This document shows positions 7,643 to 15,424 of a stretch of DNA of 23,133 nt, one piece after another (positions within the stretch are counted from its first letter, which is position 1; each line of letters opens with the position of its first letter). The stretch is from Bacteroidales bacterium UBA5342. GTDB taxonomy: Bacteria > Bacteroidota > Bacteroidia > Bacteroidales > UBA5342. The DNA is taken from the NCBI GenBank assembly GCA_002408065.1, contig DHQI01000115.1:71148-94280 (forward strand), read 5' to 3'. The notes beneath the pieces were generated by a model. The model did no database searches. It was not told the origin of the DNA and saw only the letters and a program-made list of their open reading frames with translations. The translations under genes were made by a program, and so were the position numbers.

Positions 7643-8932
7643 ATGTCTGCAAAAGTTGTCGAAAGAAGGTATCTTCTTCCATTTATATTGATTACAAGTT
7701 TGTTTGCCCTATGGGGTTTTGCTAATGATATCACGAACCCTATGGTAGCGGCTTTTCAAACCGTGATGGAGATATCTACTTCCCGGGCATCAATGGTGCA
7801 GTTTGCCTTTTATGGAGGTTATGCTACAATGGCTATTCCGGCTGCTCTTTTTGTGCAGAAATTTAGTTATAAAAAAGGGATTCTTCTCGGACTGGCTCTT
7901 TATGCTACCGGTGCTTTACTTTTTATACCTGCTGCAAAACATGAGGTTTTCACATATTTCTTAGTCTCGCTTTATATTTTAACCTTTGGTTTAGCATTTT
8001 TAGAAACCACTTCTAATCCATTCATCCTTTCATTAGGTGATCCGGAAACTTCAACCCGACGTCTTAATTTAGCTCAAGCTTTTAATCCTATGGGATCTTT
8101 AATGGGGATGTTTGTAGCTTCACGTGTCGTTTTAGCTTCCTTGGAATCTGATAAACGCGATGCTGCTGGAGAATTGATTTTTCCCACTTTAGATGAAGCT
8201 ACTAAAGCAGCGATTCGTACCAGCGATTTGGAAATTATACGAAACCCGTATATGATTCTGGGTTTTGTAGTTATCGCTATGTTTATCGTTATTGCTTTGG
8301 TTAAGATGCCGGCAAGTGGTCACAGTAATAACATTCACCCCATAAAGTCGATGAAAACACTCTTTAAAAACAAGGTGTACCGCGAAGGGGTATTTGCTCA
8401 GATTTTCTATGTGGCAGCTCAGATTATGTGTTGGACATTTATTATCCAATATGCTGATAATTTAGGCATTGATAAAGCTACAGCGCAGATGTACAATATA
8501 TTGGCGATGGGTATATTTCTTGGTAGTCGTTTTATAGCCACAGCGCTAATGAAATATGTCAATTCACGAAAACTACTGATGATTTTTGCAATTGGTGGTA
8601 TGTTTACCATTACAGGTGTGATATTTATTGAAGGAATGCTTGGTCTTTATTGCTTAATTGCAACTTCAGCCTTTATGTCTTTGATGTTCCCTACCATTTA
8701 TGGTATTGCTCTGGAGAATGTAACCCAAGAGGATGCCACTTTAGGGGCAGCCTTCTTAGTCATGGCTATTGTTGGTGGTGCAGTAATGCCTAAACTTCAA
8801 GCTATCATTATTGACCTTGGTACTGTTGGTTCATTAGCTGCTGTAAATGTTTCATTTGTTCTGCCTTTTATTTGTTTTTGTGTTATTGCAGCTTTCGGAT
8901 TTCGTTCTTACAAAGCCACTTTAGCCCGTTAA
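7643..8932 (+). CDS. fucP: L-fucose:H+ symporter (major facilitator superfamily)
   Basis: A 429-residue inner-membrane protein with about 12 hydrophobic segments, the normal size for FucP. It imports L-fucose with a proton. The two acidic residues central to E. coli FucP (Asp46 and Glu135) have clear counterparts here: Asp29 in WGFANDITNPM and Glu121 in LAFLETTSNPF. The sequence TRRLNLAQAFNPMGSLMGM is also characteristic of the fucose/glucose-galactose porter branch. It lies directly downstream of fucI and fucK, which favours fucose over the glucose or galactose carried by near relatives. An intrinsic terminator follows, before the first sulfatase gene. Confidence 0.95.
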   Translation: MSAKVVERRYLLPFILITSLFALWGFANDITNPMVAAFQTVMEISTSRASMVQFAFYGGYATMAIPAALFVQKFSYKKGILLGLALYATGALLFIPAAKHEVFTYFLVSLYILTFGLAFLETTSNPFILSLGDPETSTRRLNLAQAFNPMGSLMGMFVASRVVLASLESDKRDAAGELIFPTLDEATKAAIRTSDLEIIRNPYMILGFVVIAMFIVIALVKMPASGHSNNIHPIKSMKTLFKNKVYREGVFAQIFYVAAQIMCWTFIIQYADNLGIDKATAQMYNILAMGIFLGSRFIATALMKYVNSRKLLMIFAIGGMFTITGVIFIEGMLGLYCLIATSAFMSLMFPTIYGIALENVTQEDATLGAAFLVMAIVGGAVMPKLQAIIIDLGTVGSLAAVNVSFVLPFICFCVIAAFGFRSYKATLAR

Positions 8933-8987
8933 GAGCTTTTTTACTTAAACTATATATCATGTCACTTAATGTGATAGAATAAGATAG

Positions 8988-9031
8988 AAGAAATTCATAT
9001 CCTCTTTGAGGGCATGGATTTCTTTGTTTTT
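8988..9031 (+). terminator. intrinsic terminator after fucP, directly before the first sulfatase
   Basis: AAGAAAT (8988-8994) pairs with ATTTCTT (9018-9024). Inner CAT/ATG and CCTC/GAGG pairs close a TTTG loop, with two small mismatched sites. A T-rich run follows to 9031. The sulfatase ATG is only 15 nt further, so the hairpin may act as an attenuator on its leader as well as ending the fucP transcript. Confidence 0.7.
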
Positions 9032-9046
9032 ATATAACGTTACACG

Positions 9047-10462
9047 ATGAAAAAAACTCTTGCTTTTGTATTACTTACACTACTTTTAGCCTCTTGTGTA
9101 TCAGAGTCTGAAAAACCCAATATCGTCTTTATCTTTGCTGACGATATGTGCTATGATGCTGTAGCAGCCCACGGGCTAAACAGTGAGGTGATTACTCCTA
9201 ATCTAGATCGTTTAGCCGCGAACAGTCTTACTTTTACACACGCCTATAATATGGGAGCTTGGAATGGAGCGGTGTGCGTGGCCAGTCGTGCTATGATCAA
9301 TACCGGACGTTTTGTTTGGAATGCTTATCCTTACGATAAGACTCCAAAAATGACTGCTCTCAACGAAGAAGGTAAACTTTGGGCTCCACTGATGAAATCA
9401 GCCGGGTATGATACCTATTTAACTGGTAAATGGCATGTTAAAGTAGATCCTGAAAAAGTTTTTGACTATGTAGCACATCCGCGTGCAGGTATGCCTAAAC
9501 AAACCGAAGCAGGCTACAACCGTCCTTTATCTGAAAATGATACAACTTGGAAACCTTGGAAAACCGAATTTGGTGGTTTTTGGCAAGGCAGTAAGCATTG
9601 GAGTGAGATTGTTGGAGACGATGCATTAGGCTTTATTGCACAGGCAAAAGAAAAGGAAAACCCTTTCTTTATGTATTTGGCCTTTAATGCGCCACACGAT
9701 CCACGTCAGTCTCCCAAGGAATTTGTAGATATGTATCCACTGGAAAATATCTCGGTACCTGAGAGTTTTCTCGAAGAGTATCCTTATAATGAAGAAATGG
9801 GTTGTCCACGAACTTTGCGTGATGAACGCTTAGCACCATTTCCCCGCACAGAGTATGCTGTCAGGGTCAATCGTCAGGAATACTATGCTATCATTACTCA
9901 CATGGATCAGCAGATTGGTCGTATACTGGATGCTCTTGAAGCTTCAGGAAAAGCTGATAATACCTACATCTTCTTTACGGCTGATCATGGCTTGTCGGTA
10001 GGCTGTCATGGCCTCATAGGAAAGCAAAACATGTATGATCATAGTATCCGACCACCGCTTATGATGGCTGGTCCTGATGTCCCTAAAGGTAAAAAGACTG
10101 ATGTTGCTGTTTATTTGCAAGATATTATGGCTACCAGCCTCGATTTGGCTGGCGTAGAGAAGCCCGATTATGTTGAGTTTTCATCCCTGATGCCTTTTGT
10201 AAAGGGGAAACAGCAAGAAAGTAATTATCTGGCCGTTTACGGTAGCTATAAAAATCAACAGCGTATGATTCGTACCGAAGATTATAAGTTAATCATTTAT
10301 CCTACGGCTAAAGTCGTACGACTTTATGATATGAAAAACGATCCCAAAGAGCTAAATGATTTAGCACAAGAAGCGTCTTACCAAGAAGTCGTAAAAACGA
10401 TGAAGGAAGATTTTAAAGTTTTACAGAAACAGTACAATGATTCTTTGGTAATTGACTTTTAA
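9047..10462 (+). CDS. S1-family sulfatase lipoprotein (Cys-type, CVASR active site)
   Basis: 471 residues. A signal peptide with lipobox LLAS-C places the lipidated cysteine at residue 17. The next residues, VSESE, are serine- and acid-rich, resembling the Bacteroidetes surface-export signal, so an outer-face location is plausible. The alkaline-phosphatase-like sulfatase fold is shown by the metal-binding FADDM (Asp32-Asp33), the active-site CVASR (77-81), GKWHVKVDP, and TADHG (Asp313-His314) with GLIGKQNMYDHSIRPP. Cys77 must be converted to formylglycine, in anaerobes by a radical-SAM anSME. The third motif position is Ala rather than the usual Pro; CxAxR is a known anSME-compatible variant. 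Its place after fucP suggests sulfated fucose or a companion sugar, but regiospecificity cannot be read from sequence. Confidence 0.9.
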   Translation: MKKTLAFVLLTLLLASCVSESEKPNIVFIFADDMCYDAVAAHGLNSEVITPNLDRLAANSLTFTHAYNMGAWNGAVCVASRAMINTGRFVWNAYPYDKTPKMTALNEEGKLWAPLMKSAGYDTYLTGKWHVKVDPEKVFDYVAHPRAGMPKQTEAGYNRPLSENDTTWKPWKTEFGGFWQGSKHWSEIVGDDALGFIAQAKEKENPFFMYLAFNAPHDPRQSPKEFVDMYPLENISVPESFLEEYPYNEEMGCPRTLRDERLAPFPRTEYAVRVNRQEYYAIITHMDQQIGRILDALEASGKADNTYIFFTADHGLSVGCHGLIGKQNMYDHSIRPPLMMAGPDVPKGKKTDVAVYLQDIMATSLDLAGVEKPDYVEFSSLMPFVKGKQQESNYLAVYGSYKNQQRMIRTEDYKLIIYPTAKVVRLYDMKNDPKELNDLAQEASYQEVVKTMKEDFKVLQKQYNDSLVIDF

Positions 10463-10554
10463 TATTCTTTCAAGCTTAAGTAGTATGTCTCTGTAATGGC
10501 TAAATTTTCATATAAACAGAACCAATTTTTATAGCTTGAAAAGGGGTGATAATA

Positions 10555-10562
10555 TACTTTTG
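10555..10562 (+). promoter_or_regulatory. -7 promoter box for the second sulfatase
   Basis: TACTTTTG matches TAnnTTTG exactly and lies 39 nt before the ATG at 10602. The nearest TTG (10536-10538) is 16 nt upstream, shorter than the usual 19-21, so the -33 element is weak. This suggests separate expression of the second sulfatase. Confidence 0.5.
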
Positions 10563-10601
10563 TCCTCACAAATTAAGAGGAAAACACTAAATTAATATAA
10601 A

Positions 10602-12161
10602 ATGAAACAACTAATTGCACTTGTGTTAAGTGTTTATTTATTAGGTGCTTGTCGATATAAATCGGTCAATCTGCCTGATGCCACCAAACCTAACGTTGTA
10701 TACATTCTGAGTGATGACTTGGGGTATGGCGATGTACAATGTTATAATCCTAAGGGGAAAATTCCAACGCCTAATATGGATGCCATGGCGGCCAACGGGG
10801 CTCGTTTTACTGATGCACACACTACCTCGGCCGTATGTACACCTACGCGCTATAGTATCTTGACTGGTCGTTACAACTGGCGTTCTAAACTGAAGAATTC
10901 AGTGGAGGGAGGTTATTCCAGATCTTTGATTATGCCTGAGCGTACCACCGTAGCCGAGATGATGAAAACACAAGGTTATACCACGGCTTTTATTGGAAAA
11001 TGGCACTTGGGCTGGGATTGGAAGATGAATACTGATTACTCTGATAAAGAATTAAAAAGTCTTCATAAGGCCCGTGATGTCGATTTTAGTGCTCCGGTAG
11101 CCAATAATCCTAATACGCATGGTTTTGATTATGCTTTTGGTTTTTGCGGTTCGTTGGATATGCCTCCTTATGTATGGGTAGAAAACGGGATGCCTACGAT
11201 GGTGCCTAACAAAACGACAGAGAATAAGGATAAGAAAGGTTTTTGGCGGCCGGGACCAACGTCTGAAGACTTTGTTCACGAGACCATATTGCAGGATGTG
11301 ACAGATAAAGCCAAAAGTTATATTGCAAAAGCCTCAAAAGGTAAACAACCTTTCTTTTTGTACCTGCCTTTACCTGCACCACATACGCCTATTTTGCCTA
11401 CGGAAGAATTTCAAGGTAAAAGTCATACCAACCTCTATGGTGATTTTGTAATGCAGGTGGACGATGTGCTGGGACAAATCCGGAAATCATTACTTGAGAA
11501 TGGTATTTCAGAGAACACAATGCTTGTGTTTACCAGTGATAATGGTTGTTCGCCGCGAGCTGATTTTAAAGAATTAGAGACTTTCGGACACGATCCAAGC
11601 TATATTTATCGTGGTCATAAGGCAGATATTTACGAAGGTGGGCATAGGGTGCCTTTTATGGTAGAGTGGCCGGCTAAAGTTAATAAAAATAAAGTGGTAG
11701 ATGCAACCATTAGTACGGTAGATTTATTTGCCACTTGTGCCGATTTGACGAATTATAAAACTCCCGATGATGAAGGTGTAGATAGTTATAGTTTTTTACC
11801 TCTTCTGACAGGAGAGAAAGAAACTATGGAACGTGAGTATTTGGTAATGCATTCGATAGATGGTCGTTTTGCTATCCGCAAAGGTGACTGGAAAATGGCT
11901 TTTTGTGCCGGTTCTGGTGGTTGGAGTGCACCCAAAGAAAATACTTTTAAAGGAAAAACAGATTATCAAAAGTTCCAGCTTTATAATCTGAAAGAGGATA
12001 TTGAAGAGCAAAAAAACCTTTATGGAACAGCTTTGCCTATAGAAGCAGAACTGAAAGCAGCGATGAAGAAAATTATTTTAGATGGTCGTAGCACACCAGG
12101 GGCAAAGCAAAGCAACGAAGGTATGGAAGACTGGTGGCAGGTGAAGGATATTTTGAACTAA
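10602..12161 (+). CDS. S1-family arylsulfatase-like sulfatase lipoprotein (CTPTR active site)
   Basis: 519 residues with a lipoprotein signal (lipobox LLGA-C, Cys17). Residues after the cysteine (RYKS) are not acidic, so retention in the periplasm is more likely than surface display. Sulfatase features in order: SDDLGYGD (Asp38-Asp39), active-site CTPTRYSILTGR starting at Cys79, FIGKWHLGWD, PAPHTP, and SDNG (Asp313-Asn314) followed by YRGHKADIYEGGHRVPF. Cys79 needs formylglycine maturation. Thr replaces the commonest Ser in CxPSR, a frequent variant in Bacteroidetes arylsulfatases. It is only distantly similar to the preceding sulfatase, so the two probably remove sulfate from different positions or sugars in sequence, outside and then inside the outer membrane. 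The exact substrate is unknown. Confidence 0.9.
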   Translation: MKQLIALVLSVYLLGACRYKSVNLPDATKPNVVYILSDDLGYGDVQCYNPKGKIPTPNMDAMAANGARFTDAHTTSAVCTPTRYSILTGRYNWRSKLKNSVEGGYSRSLIMPERTTVAEMMKTQGYTTAFIGKWHLGWDWKMNTDYSDKELKSLHKARDVDFSAPVANNPNTHGFDYAFGFCGSLDMPPYVWVENGMPTMVPNKTTENKDKKGFWRPGPTSEDFVHETILQDVTDKAKSYIAKASKGKQPFFLYLPLPAPHTPILPTEEFQGKSHTNLYGDFVMQVDDVLGQIRKSLLENGISENTMLVFTSDNGCSPRADFKELETFGHDPSYIYRGHKADIYEGGHRVPFMVEWPAKVNKNKVVDATISTVDLFATCADLTNYKTPDDEGVDSYSFLPLLTGEKETMEREYLVMHSIDGRFAIRKGDWKMAFCAGSGGWSAPKENTFKGKTDYQKFQLYNLKEDIEEQKNLYGTALPIEAELKAAMKKIILDGRSTPGAKQSNEGMEDWWQVKDILN

Positions 12162-12411
12162 AGGATGTTACTTAGATAGCCTACTTTTTTGCATTTTTGC
12201 ACACCTATCGAAGTACTATGCTAGTTTAACTAAAAATTGCAAGTGAGAAATGGGAATCTGCTATGTTGTTTTCTCTTTTCTTTCTTGGGATAATTTTTCA
12301 GATGTTTGTAGATATGCTTCATATGCCGGGATGTGAGTACACTGTTTAAGTTTACAATTATTTTGATGAGGAGAGAGTTTGGTGAAAGTCGTTAAATTCC
12401 ACAGGGAAACT
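12162..12411. other. gap without a recognisable gene
   Basis: About 250 nt between the second sulfatase and the wbqC promoter. I see no coding frame of interest, no convincing terminator hairpin and no tRNA. A T-rich tract at 12184-12199 may help end the sulfatase transcript. Confidence 0.4.
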
Positions 12412-12419
12412 TATCTTTG
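12412..12419 (+). promoter_or_regulatory. -7 promoter box for wbqC
   Basis: TATCTTTG matches TAnnTTTG exactly, 17 nt before the ATG at 12437. The transcript leader would be very short, about ten nucleotides. No good TTG box is seen 19-21 nt upstream. Confidence 0.5.
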
Positions 12420-12436
12420 CAATACATTTTTTACCG

Positions 12437-13039
12437 ATGAAGATATTTAGCTCCCACTACCTTGCTCCAATTCCTTATTACAAGGAACTCTTATCCGCTG
12501 AAGACGTGCTGATAGAGCAGTATAACCATTACGAAAAGAAAACCTATCAAAACCGCTGTGATATACTGACCGCCAATGGCAAAATAGCTTTAAGTGTTCC
12601 TGTTGAAAAGCCCCTGACAGCTAAAGTACCTTTCAAAGATATCCGTATTGCTTATCACGAAGAGTGGCAAAAGCAACATTTGCGTGCTATAGAATCAGCT
12701 TATAAGAACTCGCCGTTTTATGAGTATTACATCGATGATTTTCTGCCTTTCTACGAAAAGGAAGTGAGCTTTCTGATAGATTTCAATATGGGGCTTCACC
12801 AAGTGATGATGGATGCCATAGAGGAGAAACGCTCTACGGTATTAACCGATAGTTTTTATCAGGGGAGTGAGGTGAAAGATCTGCGCTTTGATTTTCATCC
12901 ACGTCGTATTTCCAACTTTCAGACCAAGCCTTACTATCAGGTCTTTTCCGACAAAATGGATTTTGTTCCAAACTTAAGTATCTTAGATTTATTATTTAAC
13001 CTTGGCCCGGAAGTGGAATTGTATCTTAAGAAGTATTAA
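12437..13039 (+). CDS. WbqC-like family protein
   Basis: A 200-residue cytoplasmic protein with no signal peptide. It has the layout of the WbqC family common in Bacteroidetes: an N-terminal YLAPIPYYKELLSAEDVLIEQ, then YEKKTYQNRCDILTANGKIALSVPV, and HEEWQKQHLRAIESAYKNSPFYEYY, ending LSILDLLFNLGPEVELYLKKY. Some members occur in O-antigen or exopolysaccharide clusters, but the biochemical role is not settled and no partner glycan genes are present here. It is monocistronic: its own -7 box lies upstream and it converges on pgl with only 30 nt between stops. Confidence 0.85.
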   Translation: MKIFSSHYLAPIPYYKELLSAEDVLIEQYNHYEKKTYQNRCDILTANGKIALSVPVEKPLTAKVPFKDIRIAYHEEWQKQHLRAIESAYKNSPFYEYYIDDFLPFYEKEVSFLIDFNMGLHQVMMDAIEEKRSTVLTDSFYQGSEVKDLRFDFHPRRISNFQTKPYYQVFSDKMDFVPNLSILDLLFNLGPEVELYLKKY

Positions 13040-13077
13040 CTTTAGCTCACTCTAGTCACTTTAGTCATTCTAGCTCA
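13040..13077. repeat. degenerate 9-10 bp tandem array at the wbqC/pgl junction
   Basis: Four units CTTTAGCTCA, CTCTAGTCA, CTTTAGTCA, TTCTAGCTCA fill the whole gap between the convergent stop codons. The fourth encodes the pgl stop and last residues. Core: CTYTAG(C)TCA. No terminator hairpin fits in the gap. Confidence 0.65.
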
Positions 13078-13774
13078 AGCCAACCGCCGCATTATCCACC
13101 CACCACTCAGCTTCATCTTTGAAATAATACGAAGGATAGTTCTCATAATTACCCGTTTCGTTAAGGATTTCATTCAGTACTTTAGCTTTATTATCTCCGG
13201 TGACGTGAAATATCGTTTCCTTGGCATTTCTTATAATCCTACCTGTGATGGTAATGCGTTTTTGACCGGAGTAAGGGTTTGTGCCCACTGCCAGATCTTT
13301 TGCTATGGTGATTAAATCCTTGGAAGGAGGAAATATAGAAGCAGTGTGACCATCGTCACCCATACCTAAAATGATTAAATCAAATTGTGGTAGTTGATTT
13401 ACTTTGGGTAAACAATCGATATCACTTTGATAATCTGCTACCCCTTCTTCCGGAATTAATTCCCCTTTCATACGGTGTATATTATCTTCCGGCAGGGGGA
13501 CATTAGTGAGCAGACTTTCATAGGTCATACGGTAATTACTCTCCTTGTCTTCGGGGCCTACACAGCGTTCGTCTACCCAGTATAGTTGTAGTTTATTCCA
13601 CGCAATGTCCACCTTTATGACACTTAATGCATCAAAAAGCATACGAGGTGTTGAGCCGCCGGATACTGCCAGATGAAAGTTGCTACTCTCATTAATTTTA
13701 TCTTTCAGGTAAGCTGCTAAAGCTTTGGCCGTTTCTCTGGCGCTTGGAAATGACTTGATTGTTGTATTCATCAA
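13070..13774 (-). CDS. pgl: 6-phosphogluconolactonase
   Basis: A 234-residue DevB-type lactonase that hydrolyses 6-phosphoglucono-delta-lactone, the second step of the oxidative pentose phosphate pathway, in the cytoplasm. Diagnostic motifs are AVSGGSTPRMLFDAL (36-50), YWVDERCV (65-72) and GMGDDGHTASIFP (137-149). It is the last gene of gnd-zwf-pgl, 35 nt after zwf, so the three enzymes are made together. Two adjacent ATGs (13774 and 13771) are both possible starts. The last codons and the TAG lie inside the 9-10 bp tandem array shared with the wbqC 3' end, so the C-terminal residues may vary between strains. Confidence 0.93.
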   Translation of the reverse strand: MMNTTIKSFPSARETAKALAAYLKDKINESSNFHLAVSGGSTPRMLFDALSVIKVDIAWNKLQLYWVDERCVGPEDKESNYRMTYESLLTNVPLPEDNIHRMKGELIPEEGVADYQSDIDCLPKVNQLPQFDLIILGMGDDGHTASIFPPSKDLITIAKDLAVGTNPYSGQKRITITGRIIRNAKETIFHVTGDNKAKVLNEILNETGNYENYPSYYFKDEAEWWVDNAAVGLS

Positions 13775-13809
13775 TTATAATTTAATTTTAAATGAGGTCT
13801 ATTGGGGGA

Positions 13810-15339
13810 TTATAGTTCGCAGTATTCTCCGTCACCCACCAAGTTTTTGCAGGGTTTACGCCAGCTGTGACCTTCGTCAAAGAGGTCTTCGGCTACTTGA
13901 GGTCCCCACGTACCTGCCGGATAACCATGCAATGGTATGTTTGAGTCCTTCTCCCAAGCTTCCAGTACAGGATTAACAAATTCCCAAGAAGCTTCCACAG
14001 CATCGGCACGGGCATACAGGGTAGAATCACCCAGCATACAATCGAGCAGTAAGCGTTCGTAAGAAGTAGGTATGTAGGTGTTAGCCAATTCTGAGTAATG
14101 AAAATCCATATTTACATTCTGTGCCTGAAAACCGGCTCCCGGTGTTTTCATGCCAAATTTCATCAAAAGACCTTCGTCGGGTTGTATGCGTATAATTAGC
14201 TGGTTATGATGTTTTTGTTCGTCTTGTAAATCGCGGAAAAGCTGATGTGGTGTAGCTTTAAAGTTAATTACTATTTCACTTACACGCGTAGGCAGACGTT
14301 TGCCGGTACGTATGTAAAAAGGCACACCGCCCCAGCGCCAATTGTCGATGTAAAACTTCATGGCTACATAAGTGGGGGTACGTGACCCTTTAGCAACTCC
14401 TTTTTCATCCTGATAGCCATTGACCATCTGGCCATCAATCATAGAGCCGGTGTATTGTCCACGGATAACATTTTCATGTAAATCTTCTTGAGTCAAAGGC
14501 CTTAGTGATTGCAATACTTTCACTGTTTCATTACGGATGGCATCAGAGTTGAGACGTGCCGGGGGTTCCATAGCTGTTAGTCCCACTAGTTGTAAGAGAT
14601 GGTTTTGCAACATGTCGCGCAACGCACCACTATGATCATAATAGCCGCCACGACTACCAATGCCCAGTTTTTCAGCTGATGTAATTTCTACACTCTTGAT
14701 GTAACGGTTATTCCACAATGGTTCGAAAATGCCATTGGCAAAACGTGTAACCAGCAGATTTTGAACCGTTTCTTTCCCCAGGTAATGGTCAATACGGTAG
14801 ATTTGCTTTTCTTTCCAAACAGACTGCACTTCTTCATTCAAAGCCAAAGCACTTTTTAGGTCTGTGCCAAAAGGTTTCTCGATAATGAGACGGCGCCAGT
14901 ATCCACCTTTTTCTTTATGGAGTTTATGCTGACCCAGATAAGTGGACACCGGACCATATAGTTGTGGAGGTGTAGAGAGGTAAAAGATAATGTTACCATT
15001 TGTCTTTTTCTCCTTATCCATAGCTGTTAGATATTCCTTCAATTGACCATAGTCATCCACATTAGAGGTGTCTATAGCAATATAGTTGAGTAAATTAAGA
15101 AACTCATCAGCACAGCAAGAGTCTTCATCTCTAAAATTTGAGAACTCTTTCATGCCTTCTCGCATTTTAGTGCGGAAAGCTGCGTTGTCTAATGGCGTGC
15201 GTCCTACTCCTACAATGGCAAAATTCTCAGGTAAGAGTTTCTGATGATATAAATCATAAAGAGAGGGGACCAATTTTCTTTTGGTCAAGTCGCCCGAGGC
15301 ACCGAAGATGACCAATATATGTGGTTCAGGTACTTTCAT
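13810..15339 (-). CDS. zwf: glucose-6-phosphate 1-dehydrogenase
   Basis: 509 residues from the ATG at 15339. An in-frame ATG at 15393 would add 18 residues, but these are translated from a heptamer repeat (NCQPKAKSKKLIAK), so I reject it. The enzyme oxidises glucose-6-phosphate to 6-phosphogluconolactone, making NADPH. Residues 13-23 (GASGDLTKRKL) form the nucleotide-binding loop, EKPFGTD is at 154-160, and RIDHYLGKE at 182-190 is the substrate-binding signature with catalytic His185. Length is typical of bacterial Zwf. It lies between gnd and pgl with the same orientation; the 85-nt gap to gnd is almost entirely repeat, so spacing between the two genes could vary by multiples of 7 bp. Confidence 0.96.
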   Translation of the reverse strand: MKVPEPHILVIFGASGDLTKRKLVPSLYDLYHQKLLPENFAIVGVGRTPLDNAAFRTKMREGMKEFSNFRDEDSCCADEFLNLLNYIAIDTSNVDDYGQLKEYLTAMDKEKKTNGNIIFYLSTPPQLYGPVSTYLGQHKLHKEKGGYWRRLIIEKPFGTDLKSALALNEEVQSVWKEKQIYRIDHYLGKETVQNLLVTRFANGIFEPLWNNRYIKSVEITSAEKLGIGSRGGYYDHSGALRDMLQNHLLQLVGLTAMEPPARLNSDAIRNETVKVLQSLRPLTQEDLHENVIRGQYTGSMIDGQMVNGYQDEKGVAKGSRTPTYVAMKFYIDNWRWGGVPFYIRTGKRLPTRVSEIVINFKATPHQLFRDLQDEQKHHNQLIIRIQPDEGLLMKFGMKTPGAGFQAQNVNMDFHYSELANTYIPTSYERLLLDCMLGDSTLYARADAVEASWEFVNPVLEAWEKDSNIPLHGYPAGTWGPQVAEDLFDEGHSWRKPCKNLVGDGEYCEL

Positions 15340-15418
15340 TTTGGCTATTAGCTTTTTGCTTTTAGCTTTTGGCTGGCAGTTGACATCAGCCAACAGCTAA
15401 CAGCCAATAGCTAACAGC
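15339..15418 (-). repeat. heptamer tandem array (two runs of five) between gnd and zwf
   Basis: Read on the minus strand from 15418: GCTGTTA, GCTATTG, GCTGTTA, GCTGTTG, GCTGATG. Ten unrelated nucleotides follow (15383-15374), then GCCAAAA, GCTAAAA, GCAAAAA, GCTAATA, GCCAAAA. The final A is the first base of the zwf ATG. The array covers nearly the whole gap and has no ribosome-binding site. Confidence 0.75.
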
Positions 15419-15424
15419 TATTTA

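Noticed and set aside
10468..10541. 9-bp inverted repeat TTTCAAGCT/AGCTTGAAA between the sulfatase genes
   Set aside because: Arms are 56 nt apart with no T-tract and no symmetry around a promoter; chance is a sufficient explanation.
15340..15393. Upstream ATG for zwf
   Set aside because: The added 18 residues come from the heptamer array; the family N-terminus starts just before PEPHILVIFGASGD.
15339..15418. Heptamer array as a CRISPR
   Set aside because: Units are 7 bp and contiguous, without spacers, and no cas genes are present.
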